NCBI RefSeq assembly: GCF_030388665.1
Contig: NZ_CP128846.1
Coordinates: forward strand, 8,280,001 to 8,344,000
Length of the DNA: 64,000 nucleotides
Direction of reading: 5' to 3'
Source of the DNA: Streptomyces flavofungini
GTDB taxonomy: Bacteria > Actinomycetota > Actinomycetes > Streptomycetales > Streptomycetaceae
The stretch's first letter is position 1. Each line of letters starts with the position of its first letter. The position numbers were made by a program, and so were the translations under genes. The notes beneath the pieces are model-generated. The model was not told the origin of the DNA, ran no database searches, and was given only the letters and a program-made list of their open reading frames with translations. Of this stretch, positions 42,412 to 50,014 are shown piece after piece.

Positions 42412-43101
42412 ATGACGCTCACTCTCACCGTGTCCGACGAGGTGCGCACGCTCGCGCCCGGCTTCACCCACGTCGCCATCGAGGCGTACGACCTCGTCAA
42501 CGGCCCCAGCACCGACGCCACCTCGGCCCTGCTCGACGACGCCGCCCGCCGTCTCGCCGCGCGTCTCGAAGGCCGCGCCCCGCACGAGGACCCGCACATG
42601 GCGGCCTGGCGTGCCGCGTACACGGCCTTCGGCGCCAAGCCCTCGCGCACCCGCAACTCCGCCGAGGCGCTGGCCAAGCGGGCGCTCGCGGACGGCGGCC
42701 TGCCGCGGATCAACGCGCTCGTCGACGTCTACAACGCGATCAGCGTGGCCCGTCTGATCCCCGTCGGCGGCGAGGACATGGATCACATCAAGGGCGGCAT
42801 GCGGCTGGTCCGGGCCGCCGGGGACGAGGACTTCGTCACCATGGCGGCGGGCGAGCGCGCCGTCGAGCACCCGGAGCCGGGCGAGGTCGTCTGGCGCGAC
42901 GACGAGGGGGTCACCTGCCGGCGCTGGAACTGGCGGCAGGGCCCGCGCACCCGCCTCACGGAGGCGAGCGTGAACGCGATCTTCCTGCTCGAAGGCATGG
43001 GACCGGACGCGGGCCTGGAGGCGGCGGGCGCCGAGCTCGCCGAGCTCCTGGAGAAGGTCAGCCCAGGGGCGCGCGTCACCGTCCACGAGCCGGTGGGGTA
43101 G
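42412..43101 (+). CDS. B3/B4 domain protein (PheT-like tRNA-binding domain)
   Basis: 229 residues. The core 'MAAWRAAYTAFGAKPSRTR', 'ALADGGLPRINALVDVYNAI', 'GGEDMDHIKGGMRLVRAAGD' is the stand-alone B3/B4 domain related to the phenylalanyl-tRNA synthetase beta chain. Stand-alone forms may edit mischarged tRNA or have unrelated roles; the function is not proven. It probably has its own promoter (TATGCT near 42371). Confidence 0.87.
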   Translation: MTLTLTVSDEVRTLAPGFTHVAIEAYDLVNGPSTDATSALLDDAARRLAARLEGRAPHEDPHMAAWRAAYTAFGAKPSRTRNSAEALAKRALADGGLPRINALVDVYNAISVARLIPVGGEDMDHIKGGMRLVRAAGDEDFVTMAAGERAVEHPEPGEVVWRDDEGVTCRRWNWRQGPRTRLTEASVNAIFLLEGMGPDAGLEAAGAELAELLEKVSPGARVTVHEPVG

Positions 43102-43109
43102 CCGGTTCG

Positions 43110-43130
43110 CCGCCCGCGGGGGTCGGGCGG
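43110..43130. terminator. Hairpin between convergent genes
   Basis: CCGCCCG and CGGGCGG (43110-43116, 43124-43130) form a 7-bp stem with a 7-base loop between the convergent B3/B4 and acyltransferase stops. Confidence 0.6.
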
Positions 43131-43134
43131 TGGG

Positions 43135-43863
43135 TCAGCCCGCTTCGGCGGCGCGGACCTCGGCGGGCGTCGGGGCGGTGCCGCCGAGGTGCGCCGGCAT
43201 CCACCAGGTGTCCTCCGGGCCCTTGGGGCGCGCGGGGTAGGCGCGCTGCGCGGCTTCCAGGAGCTCCTGGCAGCGCTCGCGCAGGCGGCGCGTGATCGCG
43301 CCCGCGTACTGGTCCTTGGGGGCTTCCAGGCGCTCGCCGACGCGGATCGTGATCGGCAGGCCCTGGCGCTTGAAGTTGCGGGGGTGCCCCTTCGTCCACA
43401 GCCGCTGCGTGCCCCACAGGGCCATCGGGATCAGCGGGACTCCGGCCTCCTGGGCCATGCGCGCGGCACCCGACTTGAACGACTTCAGCGTGAACGACTG
43501 CGAGATCGTCGCCTCGGGGAAGACGCCGATGATCTCTCCGGCGCGCAGCGAGTCCAGGGCGTGGGCGTAGGCCGTCTCGCCCTGCTTGCGGTCCACCGGG
43601 ATGTGCTTCATGCCGCGCATCAGCGGCCCCGAGATCTTGTGGCGGAACACCGACTCCTTCGCCATGAAGCGCACCACGCGCTTCTGGGGCAGGGCGGCGA
43701 GGCCGTCGAAGATGAAGTCCAGGTAGCTGATGTGGTTGCTGACCAGGACTGCCCCGCCCGAGCGCGGAATGTTCTCGGAGCCCTTGCAGTCGATCTTCAG
43801 GTCGAGCGCCTTGAAGAAGGTCTTGGCGGCGCCGATGACCGGTCGGTAGACGAGTTCTGCCAT
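43135..43863 (-). CDS. 1-acyl-sn-glycerol-3-phosphate acyltransferase (PlsC family)
   Basis: 242 residues. HxxxxD is His44-Asp49 (NHISYLD); the second motif reads FPEATIS instead of the usual FPEGTRS. 'HIPVDRKQGETAYAHALDSL' and 'MALWGTQRLWTKGHP' are typical of the actinobacterial subgroup. Acyl transfer to a lysophospholipid at the membrane is expected. In the leader (about 43872-43904) GGCCC/GGGCC and CTCT/AGAG can pair around the purine-rich ribosome site. Confidence 0.88.
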   Translation of the reverse strand: MAELVYRPVIGAAKTFFKALDLKIDCKGSENIPRSGGAVLVSNHISYLDFIFDGLAALPQKRVVRFMAKESVFRHKISGPLMRGMKHIPVDRKQGETAYAHALDSLRAGEIIGVFPEATISQSFTLKSFKSGAARMAQEAGVPLIPMALWGTQRLWTKGHPRNFKRQGLPITIRVGERLEAPKDQYAGAITRRLRERCQELLEAAQRAYPARPKGPEDTWWMPAHLGGTAPTPAEVRAAEAG

Positions 43864-44051
43864 GGCTGGGGAGGGCCCTTCGTCTCTGCCAGAGGAGAGG
43901 GCCTTTGGCAGGAAGCTAAGTTACGGATCCGTAGGGTCTACGGCTTTGCCAGATCGTGCCCCAAGAACGAGCGGCTGGCCAGCCATGGTGCCCGTATCGC
44001 GCGAGATTCTCGTCACGTCGGAATCTTTCCGTACGCGCGTGCGCTGTAGGG

Positions 44052-44501
44052 ATGGACGTATGTGGAGCCCCGGTGGGGCGGATCGAGGCCCCTGGTGGGG
44101 GTGGGAAAGGCGGGGCGCCCGTGACAGGGGAGCGCGGAGGCGAGAGCGCGGGGGCGCGCGGCGCCCCACGGCTCGGTGCGGACCGGCCGGGCGCCGCTCG
44201 GCTCGGTGCGGCGGAACTCGGCGCGGAGCTGGGCGAGAGAGCCACGCTCGTGCAGTTCTCCAGCGCGTTCTGCCAGCCCTGCCGGGCCACCCGCAGGGTC
44301 CTCGCCGACGTCGCCGCCATGGTCCCGGGCGTCGCCCACGTGGAGATCGACGCGGAGGCCGAACTGGATCTCGTACGCGCGCTGGGCGTCGACAGGACCC
44401 CGACCGTGCTCGTCCTGGACGCCGACGGGCGCGAGGTCCGGCGCGCGGCGGGACAGCCGCGGAAAGCCGATGTGATCGCGGCCCTCGGGGCGGCGGTATG
44501 A
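44052..44501 (+). CDS. Thioredoxin family protein
   Basis: 149 residues if ATG 44052 is used. The last 90 residues are a thioredoxin fold: 'ATLVQFSSAFCQPCRATRRV' with active site CQPC, 'AHVEIDAEAELDLVRALGVD', cis-Pro in 'RTPTVLVLDADG'. The first 55 residues are Gly/Ala/Arg-rich and low in complexity; relatives often have a membrane helix there, which is absent. The start is uncertain (GTG 44121 also possible). The stop overlaps a following ATG by 4 bases. It is probably involved in thiol-disulfide exchange and sits upstream of a probable cysteine leader peptide and flavin reductase. Confidence 0.78.
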   Translation: MDVCGAPVGRIEAPGGGGKGGAPVTGERGGESAGARGAPRLGADRPGAARLGAAELGAELGERATLVQFSSAFCQPCRATRRVLADVAAMVPGVAHVEIDAEAELDLVRALGVDRTPTVLVLDADGREVRRAAGQPRKADVIAALGAAV

Positions 44502-44581
44502 GCGAGATGAGGCGATCCGGGCGGCCTTCGCATCCCGGAACGGGCTTGACTGCACCCGCCACCTATCGTCAGCCTGCTGCC

Positions 44582-44662
44582 ATGCCCCCGGAGCTCCTTC
44601 TCTACGAGCGTGTCCACCTGGACCTCGCGCGCCACGCCGGCGCGCGCTGTCGGTCCCGCTGA
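44582..44662 (+). CDS. Putative cysteine-responsive leader peptide
   Basis: 26 residues from ATG 44582. The end YERVHLDLARHAGARCRSR matches the pattern of the Streptomyces/mycobacterial leader-peptide group (RxHxDL-x-R-x-A...CxR) found upstream of sulfur-metabolism genes, whose terminal Cys codons sense cysteinyl-tRNA. It ends 46 bases before the flavin reductase start. A longer frame from ATG 44498, overlapping the thioredoxin stop, would add 28 residues. The role is inferred from the motif and position. Confidence 0.6.
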   Translation: MPPELLLYERVHLDLARHAGARCRSR

Positions 44663-44708
44663 GCAGCCACGGACCCGTTCGTACCTCTCGGCAGAAGGAC
44701 ACAACTCC

Positions 44709-45215
44709 ATGACGGCCACGCCCGACCTCTCCGCCCCCCAGCTCGCGACACCCGATCTGCTGCGCGCCGCCTTCCGCAGGCACGCGGCCGGAGTCGCCGT
44801 GATCACCGCCCGGGGCACCGGCCCCGTCGGCTTCACCGCCACCTCGCTCACCTCGGTCTCGGCCGAACCCCCGATGGTCTCGTTCGGCATCGGCACCGGC
44901 GCCTCCAGCTGGCCCGCGATAGCCGTGGCCGAGCACGTCGGCGTGCACATCCTCGGCGAGCACCAGCAGGAGCTCGCCGCCACCTTCGCGCGCAGCGGCG
45001 CCGACCGCTTCGGCGCGCCCACCCGCTGGTTCGACGGTCCCGAGGGCGTGCCGGTCCTCGACGGCGTACTCGCCTGGATGGTGTGCCGGATCGTGGCGCG
45101 GGTGCCCGCCGGGGACCACCGGGTGGTCCTGGCCGAGGCCGTCGCCGGGGATCCCGCGGGGGCGGGCCGCCCGCTGCTGTACCACCAGGGACGCTTCAAC
45201 GCGCTGCGTGACTGA
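44709..45215 (+). CDS. Flavin reductase family protein
   Basis: 168 residues from ATG 44709 with GAAGGA upstream. Flavin reductase-like split barrel: 'LRAAFRRHAAGVAVITARG', 'GFTATSLTSVSAEPPMVSFG', 'HVGVHILGEHQQELAATFAR', 'GRPLLYHQGRFNAL'. It supplies reduced FMN/FAD to a monooxygenase. The cysteine leader peptide before it suggests the partner works in sulfur scavenging (SsuD-like sulfonate or sulfide oxidation); this is inference. Confidence 0.88.
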   Translation: MTATPDLSAPQLATPDLLRAAFRRHAAGVAVITARGTGPVGFTATSLTSVSAEPPMVSFGIGTGASSWPAIAVAEHVGVHILGEHQQELAATFARSGADRFGAPTRWFDGPEGVPVLDGVLAWMVCRIVARVPAGDHRVVLAEAVAGDPAGAGRPLLYHQGRFNALRD

Positions 45216-45321
45216 GAGTTCCCGATGACGCGGGGTGCGCGTGATTACGGAGCGTTGCAAAGGTCACAGTTCAAAGCGCTTGCTCAGGGGGAAAGTACTG
45301 GGTGTACTCATGAGTAATATT

Positions 45322-45392
45322 CCGGTTGGAGCGGGGGCCGCCCCAACCGGGACCCGCCGCTTCAGGCGCCTATGCTGCCTGCAAGAAGGCAG
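45322..45392 (+). promoter_or_regulatory. Hairpins in the etfB leader
   Basis: Two perfect hairpins lie upstream of etfB: CCGGTTGG/CCAACCGG (45322-45329, 45343-45350) and CTGCCT/AGGCAG (45375-45380, 45387-45392). Upstream of them, ACTCATGAGT (about 45307-45316) is a 10-bp palindrome and AGTAC/GTACT form a short dyad. Some may be operator or attenuator elements; a TATGCT at 45371 may be the -10, in which case only the second lies in mRNA. Confidence 0.4.
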
Positions 45393-45446
45393 TAGCCCGC
45401 AGCCAAGGCAGCAGCCCAGTAATGACGATGCAGTAGGAGAGCCGGC

Positions 45447-46235
45447 GTGAGCTTGAGGATCGTTGTCTGTGTGAAGTACGTGCCCGACGCCACCGGCGAC
45501 CGGCACTTCGCCGAGGACCTGACCGTCGACCGCGACGACGTGGACGGCCTGCTCTCGGAGCTCGACGAGTACGCGGTCGAGCAGGCCCTGCAGATCAAGG
45601 AAGCGGCGGACGACGACGCCGAGATCACGGTCCTCACCGTCGGCCCCGAGGACGCCAAGGACGCGCTCCGCAAGGCCCTGTCGATGGGCGCCGACAAGGC
45701 CGTCCACGTCGAGGACGACGACCTGCACGGCACCGACGTCATGGGCACCTCCCTCGTCCTGGCCAAGGCCGTCGAGGAGACGGGCTACGACCTCGTCATC
45801 GCGGGCATGGCCTCCACCGACGGCACCATGGGCGTGCTGCCCGCGATCCTCGCCGAGCGCCTCGGCGTGCCGCAGGTGACGCTGCTCTCCGAGGTCTCCG
45901 TCGAGGGTGGCGTGGTGAAGGGCCGCCGTGACGGCGACACCGCCTCCGAGCAGCTCGAGGCGTCCCTGCCGGCCGTCGTGTCCGTGACGGACCAGTCGGG
46001 CGAGGCCCGCTACCCGTCCTTCAAGGGCATCATGGCCGCCAAGAAGAAGCCGGTGAAGTCGCTCGACCTGGACGACCTGGACATCGACGCCGAGACCGTC
46101 GGCCTCGAGGGCGCCTGGACGAAGGTCGACTCCGCCGCCGAGCGTCCCGCGCGCACCGCGGGCACGATCGTCAAGGACGAGGGCGAGGGCGGCAAGCAGC
46201 TGGCCGAGTTCCTCGCGGGCCAGAAGTTCATCTGA
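45447..46235 (+). CDS. etfB: Electron transfer flavoprotein subunit beta
   Basis: 262 residues from GTG 45447 with AGGAG upstream. Features of the ETF beta chain: N-terminus 'LRIVVCVKYVPDATGDRHF', AMP-binding region 'LVIAGMASTDGTMGVLPAIL', and the C-terminal 'YPSFKGIMAAKKKPVK' anchor peptide. With EtfA it accepts electrons from acyl-CoA and other dehydrogenases and hands them to the quinone pool. The gap to etfA is 57 bases, so they form an operon. Confidence 0.95.
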   Translation: MSLRIVVCVKYVPDATGDRHFAEDLTVDRDDVDGLLSELDEYAVEQALQIKEAADDDAEITVLTVGPEDAKDALRKALSMGADKAVHVEDDDLHGTDVMGTSLVLAKAVEETGYDLVIAGMASTDGTMGVLPAILAERLGVPQVTLLSEVSVEGGVVKGRRDGDTASEQLEASLPAVVSVTDQSGEARYPSFKGIMAAKKKPVKSLDLDDLDIDAETVGLEGAWTKVDSAAERPARTAGTIVKDEGEGGKQLAEFLAGQKFI

Positions 46236-46292
46236 GCTTCAGTCACCCCACCCCTCCCCAACTTCTTCGTACTCGCAGGAGATTGAAGTCCC

Positions 46293-47255
46293 ATGGCTGA
46301 AGTTCTCGTCTACGTCGACCACGTCGACGGCGCCGTCCGCAAGCCCACCCTCGAGCTGCTGACGCTGGCCCGCCGCATCGGCGAGCCCGTCGCCGTCGCG
46401 CTCGGCTCCGGCGCCGAGGCCACCGCCGCCACGCTCGCCGAGCACGGCGCGGTGAAGGTCCTCACCGCCGACGCCCCCGAGTTCGCCGACTACCTCGTCG
46501 TGCCGAAGGTGGACGCCCTCCAGGCCGCCTACGACGCCGTGTCGCCGGCCGCCGTGCTCGTGCCGTCCTCCGCCGAGGGCAAGGAGATCGCGGCCCGCCT
46601 CGCGGTCCGCATCGAGTCCGGCATCATCACCGACGCCATCGACCTGGAGGCCGGTGACGAGGGTCCGGTGGCCACGCAGTCCGTGTTCGCGGCCGCGTTC
46701 ACCACCAAGTCCCGCATCTCCAAGGGCACTCCGGTCATCACCGTCAAGCCGAACTCGGCGCCGGTCGAGGCCGCCCCGGCCGCGGGCGCCGTCGAGGCCC
46801 TGTCGGTGTCGTTCTCCGCCCAGGCCACCGGCACCAAGGTCACCGCGCGCACCCCGCGCGAGTCCACGGGCCGCCCCGAGCTGACCGAGGCCGCGATCGT
46901 CGTCTCCGGCGGCCGCGGCGTGAACGGCGCCGAGAACTTCGCGATCATCGAGGCGCTCGCCGACTCGCTCGGTGCCGCCGTCGGCGCCTCCCGCGCCGCC
47001 GTCGACGCCGGCTGGTACCCGCACTCCAACCAGGTCGGCCAGACCGGCAAGTCCGTGTCGCCGCAGCTGTACATCGCCTCCGGCATCTCCGGCGCGATCC
47101 AGCACCGCGCCGGCATGCAGACGTCGAAGACCATCGTGGCCATCAACAAGGACGCCGAGGCCCCGATCTTCGACCTGGTCGACTACGGCGTGGTCGGCGA
47201 CCTCTTCGAGGTCGTCCCGCAGCTGACCGACGAGGTCAAGTCGCGCAAGGGCTGA
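46293..47255 (+). CDS. etfA: Electron transfer flavoprotein subunit alpha
   Basis: 320 residues from ATG 46293 (CAGGAG upstream). The C-terminal FAD domain is complete: '[15 protein letters not shown]', '[20 protein letters not shown]', '[20 protein letters not shown]', 'ISKDADAPIF'-like '[15 protein letters not shown]'. It holds FAD and contacts partner dehydrogenases. A strong terminator follows. Confidence 0.95.
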   Translation: MAEVLVYVDHVDGAVRKPTLELLTLARRIGEPVAVALGSGAEATAATLAEHGAVKVLTADAPEFADYLVVPKVDALQAAYDAVSPAAVLVPSSAEGKEIAARLAVRIESGIITDAIDLEAGDEGPVATQSVFAAAFTTKSRISKGTPVITVKPNSAPVEAAPAAGAVEALSVSFSAQATGTKVTARTPRESTGRPELTEAAIVVSGGRGVNGAENFAIIEALADSLGAAVGASRAAVDAGWYPHSNQVGQTGKSVSPQLYIASGISGAIQHRAGMQTSKTIVAINKDAEAPIFDLVDYGVVGDLFEVVPQLTDEVKSRKG

Positions 47256-47268
47256 GCCCGTCGGGCCC

Positions 47269-47294
47269 GGGAGCGCCGGGGAACCGGCGCTCCC
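47269..47294. terminator. etf operon terminator
   Basis: An 11-bp perfect stem (47269-47279 with 47284-47294) and a GGAA tetraloop begin 13 bases after etfA. It also faces the convergent endonuclease gene. Confidence 0.85.
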
Positions 47295-47362
47295 CGCGGC
47301 TCGCGGCCGAGGTCGGAGAAGGCCCCCGTTTCCGCCGTGCGCGGACGCGGGGGCCTCGCGCG

Positions 47363-48265
47363 TCACAGCGTCAGGCTCGCCTGCACCGGCAGGTGGTCGC
47401 TCGGGAACTGTCCGCCGAGCGAGAACGTGTTGATGGCCGCCGCGTGCACCCGGGCACCCGGCGACGTCAGGATCCAGTCGATGCGGTCGCCGTCCGGCAC
47501 GAGCGGCTTGTAGCCGTGGAACGTCGCGTACTGCTTGCTGCGTTCGTCCGCCGCGTCCCAGGTGTCGACGAGCCCGGCGTTCAGCATCGTCTCGTACACC
47601 GGGTTCTTGTGGGCCGCGACGTTGAAGTCGCCGGTGAGGATCAGCGGCAGCGAACGGTCGAGCGCCGTGATCCGGTCGGTGATGAGGTGCGCGGCGCGGG
47701 TGCGGGCGTACTGACTGGCGTTGTCCAGATGGGTGTTGAGGACGTACAGCTCGCCGTCCGTGCGCCGGTCCAGGAAGCGGACCCAGGTGACCATGCGGAT
47801 CGAGCCGCCGCCCCAGGTGTTGGAACCGATCACGTCCGGGGTGTCGGAGAGCCAGAAGTGGTCGTAGGCGACCGGCAGCAGCCTGCGCGTGTCGTAGAAG
47901 ACCGTCATGAACTCGTCGCGGCTGCCGCCCGCGCGGCCGGTGCCGATCCACGCGTAGTGCTGCCCCAGGTCCTCGGCGATGTCCTGCACCTGCTGGTAGA
48001 GACCTTCCTGGGTGCCGACGACGTGCGGGCGGGCACGCCGCAGCAGTTCCCGTGTGACGGGGCGGCGGACGGCCCAGGTGTTCGGCGGGGTCGTCCCGGC
48101 GTAGCGCAGGTTGAACGACATCACCTCCAGTCGGCGGCCCGGACGCTCCACGGCGCGGGCGGGCGACGCTGCCAGGGCGGTGGCGAGCAGCGGGACCGCC
48201 ACGGCCGCGGCCGCGGCCGCCGTCCGCAGGCCGGAGCGGCGGGTCACTCGGTTGTCGGTCGGCAC
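47363..48265 (-). CDS. Exported endonuclease/exonuclease/phosphatase family protein
   Basis: 300 residues from GTG 48265, which has AAGGAG seven bases upstream. A signal peptide (RRSGLRTAAAAAAVAVPLL, possibly Tat) is followed by the EEP fold: 'VMSFNLRY', 'VVGTQEG', 'LNTHLDNAS', 'LTGDFN', 'PSDHLPV'. Catalytic Asn, Glu, Asp and His are all present. Secreted EEP enzymes are nucleases or sphingomyelinase/phosphodiesterase-like. The substrate is unknown. Confidence 0.87.
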   Translation of the reverse strand: MPTDNRVTRRSGLRTAAAAAAVAVPLLATALAASPARAVERPGRRLEVMSFNLRYAGTTPPNTWAVRRPVTRELLRRARPHVVGTQEGLYQQVQDIAEDLGQHYAWIGTGRAGGSRDEFMTVFYDTRRLLPVAYDHFWLSDTPDVIGSNTWGGGSIRMVTWVRFLDRRTDGELYVLNTHLDNASQYARTRAAHLITDRITALDRSLPLILTGDFNVAAHKNPVYETMLNAGLVDTWDAADERSKQYATFHGYKPLVPDGDRIDWILTSPGARVHAAAINTFSLGGQFPSDHLPVQASLTL

Positions 48266-48539
48266 GCGTTCTCCTTCATCGGGTCGTGGTTCGGTGCGTT
48301 CGGTCGCGGTCGGGCCACGGTCAGCGTGAAGTGCGCCCACGGGAGTGTGGAAGCACCATCTGAGACACGCGTGAACATGCGGGGACCGGCACGCGAGAAG
48401 GTGTTGACCAGCGGGAAGGTGCACAGATAACTTCAGTATGCGGATGTTGGATTCCGTCAGACGGAAAGACGGTCGGTGGCGTCGTGGGTGTGAGTCACTG
48501 AGAGCCGGCGTGGGTCACTGAACAGTGGAGGGTGCACGG

Positions 48540-49877
48540 ATGGGTCAGCAGGAGAAGGTGTCCACGAGCCTCGCAGGTGCGGTCAGCGAAGGCATCAGCG
48601 CCTCGCTCGCGCCGGTCGACGCGGAGCTCGAACGCCGGTACCCGGGAGACCCCGGCACCCGTCAGCCCGTGCACACCGTGTACGTACCCGGTGAGGCCTT
48701 CGCCGCGGACACCATCCGCGACTGGGGCGGCCGCGCCCTCGCCGCCCTCGACGAGCACGCCCCCGACGCCGCGTCCTTCGCCGCCGTCCTCGGCCTCGCC
48801 GACGACCTCGCGGAGCCCGTCTACACCCGCGTGCGCGCCAAGCTGGAGCGCGAACCCGTCGAGGACCTGCGCGTCGACTTCGAGGACGGCTACGGCGGCC
48901 GCACCGACGCCGACGAGGACACCCATGCCGCCCGCGCGGCCCGTCTGATCGCCGAGGCCTACGCGAACGGAACGGCCGCTCCGTACATGGGCATCCGCAT
49001 GAAGTGCATGGAGGCGCCGGTACGCGACCGGGGCATCCGCACCCTCGACGTCTTCCTGTCCGGCCTCATGGACGCGGGCGGGCTGCCCGACGGCCTCGTC
49101 CTGACCCTGCCCAAGGTGACGTACGCCGAGCAGGTCACCGCGATGGTGCGGCTCCTGGAGGAGTTCGAGAAGGCCCGCGGCCTCACCCCGGGACGGATCG
49201 GCTTCGAGATCCAGATCGAGACCAGCCAGTCCATCCTCGCCGCCGACGGCACCGCCGCCGTCGCCCGCATGATCGACGCCGCCGAGGGCCGCGCCACCGG
49301 CCTGCACTACGGCACCTTCGACTACAGCGCCTGCCTCGGTGTCTCCGCCGCCTACCAGGCCAGCGACCACCCCGCCGCCGACCACGCCAAGGCCGTCATG
49401 CAGGTCGCCGCCGCGGGCACCGGCGTGCGCGTCTCCGACGGCTCCACGAACGTGCTGCCCGTCGGACCCACCGCGAAGGTCCACGACGCCTGGCGGCTGC
49501 ACTACGGCCTGACCCGGCGCGCCCTCGCCCGCGCCTACTACCAGGGCTGGGACATGCACCCCGGCCACATCCCCACCCGGTACGCCGCCGTCTTCGCCTT
49601 CTACCGCGAGGGCTTCGCGCAGGCCGCGGCCCGTCTCGCCGCCTACGCCAACCATCCCCAAGCTCTCAACTCCGTTCGAGCAGGGGAGACCCCAATCGGC
49701 GGCGACATCGCGGACGAGCCCGCCACCGCCAAGGCCCTCGCCGGGTACCTGCTGCGCGGCCTGGACTGCGGGGCGCTCGACACGGCCGAGGTCACCCGCC
49801 TCACCGGCCTGACGCTCGCCGGGCTCCAGGCGTACGCGGGGCCGCGCCGGGGGGACCTGACGCCGTCGGCCAAGTAG
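48540..49877 (+). CDS. DUF6986 aldolase/citrate-lyase-like enzyme with an inserted repeat
   Basis: 445 residues from ATG 48540. HpcH/HpaI-CitE-type barrel features: 'LRVDFEDGYGGRTDADEDTH', 'YMGIRMKCMEAPVRDRGIRT', 'IGFEIQIETSQSILA' and 'LHYGTFDYSACLGVSAAYQ', with acidic residues for a divalent metal. The family is thought to cleave or form C-C bonds in short keto acids. Near residue 375 the peptide PQALNSVRAGETPIG is encoded by a dispersed Streptomyces-type palindromic repeat (49655-49694) in frame; homologs should lack it. It lies divergent from the secreted EEP protein. Confidence 0.85.
   Translation: MGQQEKVSTSLAGAVSEGISASLAPVDAELERRYPGDPGTRQPVHTVYVPGEAFAADTIRDWGGRALAALDEHAPDAASFAAVLGLADDLAEPVYTRVRAKLEREPVEDLRVDFEDGYGGRTDADEDTHAARAARLIAEAYANGTAAPYMGIRMKCMEAPVRDRGIRTLDVFLSGLMDAGGLPDGLVLTLPKVTYAEQVTAMVRLLEEFEKARGLTPGRIGFEIQIETSQSILAADGTAAVARMIDAAEGRATGLHYGTFDYSACLGVSAAYQASDHPAADHAKAVMQVAAAGTGVRVSDGSTNVLPVGPTAKVHDAWRLHYGLTRRALARAYYQGWDMHPGHIPTRYAAVFAFYREGFAQAAARLAAYANHPQALNSVRAGETPIGGDIADEPATAKALAGYLLRGLDCGALDTAEVTRLTGLTLAGLQAYAGPRRGDLTPSAK
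49655..49694. repeat. Dispersed Streptomyces palindromic repeat inside a gene
   Basis: The 40-base sequence begins CCCCAAGCTCTCAACTCC and ends GAGCAGGGGAGACCCC. It closely resembles a short intergenic repeat that I recall as frequent in Streptomyces genomes (CCCCAAGCTCTCGGC... GAGCAGGGGGACCCC). Here it is within the DUF6986 reading frame. Confidence 0.65.
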
Positions 49878-50014
49878 GGCCGCGACCGGAGGCGCGGGCG
49901 TCCCGAGGTCTTCACGAGACGTCCCGCACCGCCTGTCACATCCGCCCCGTACTCTGTACGCCACACAGCACATCAGCACGACGGCGGCACAGGGATCGCA
50001 GGGACGGGGCAGCG

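Noticed and set aside
43872..43904. Riboswitch before the acyltransferase gene
   Set aside because: Only short, bulged pairing (GGCCC/GGGCC) is possible and no known aptamer features were seen.
44582..44662. RiPP precursor peptide
   Set aside because: Although short and Cys-containing, its pattern and place before flavin reductase fit a regulatory leader peptide; no modification enzyme genes are nearby.
49004..50014. Upstream extension of the Ser/Thr kinase frame
   Set aside because: It lies out of frame inside the DUF6986 gene; the kinase has a proper GTG start at 50015.
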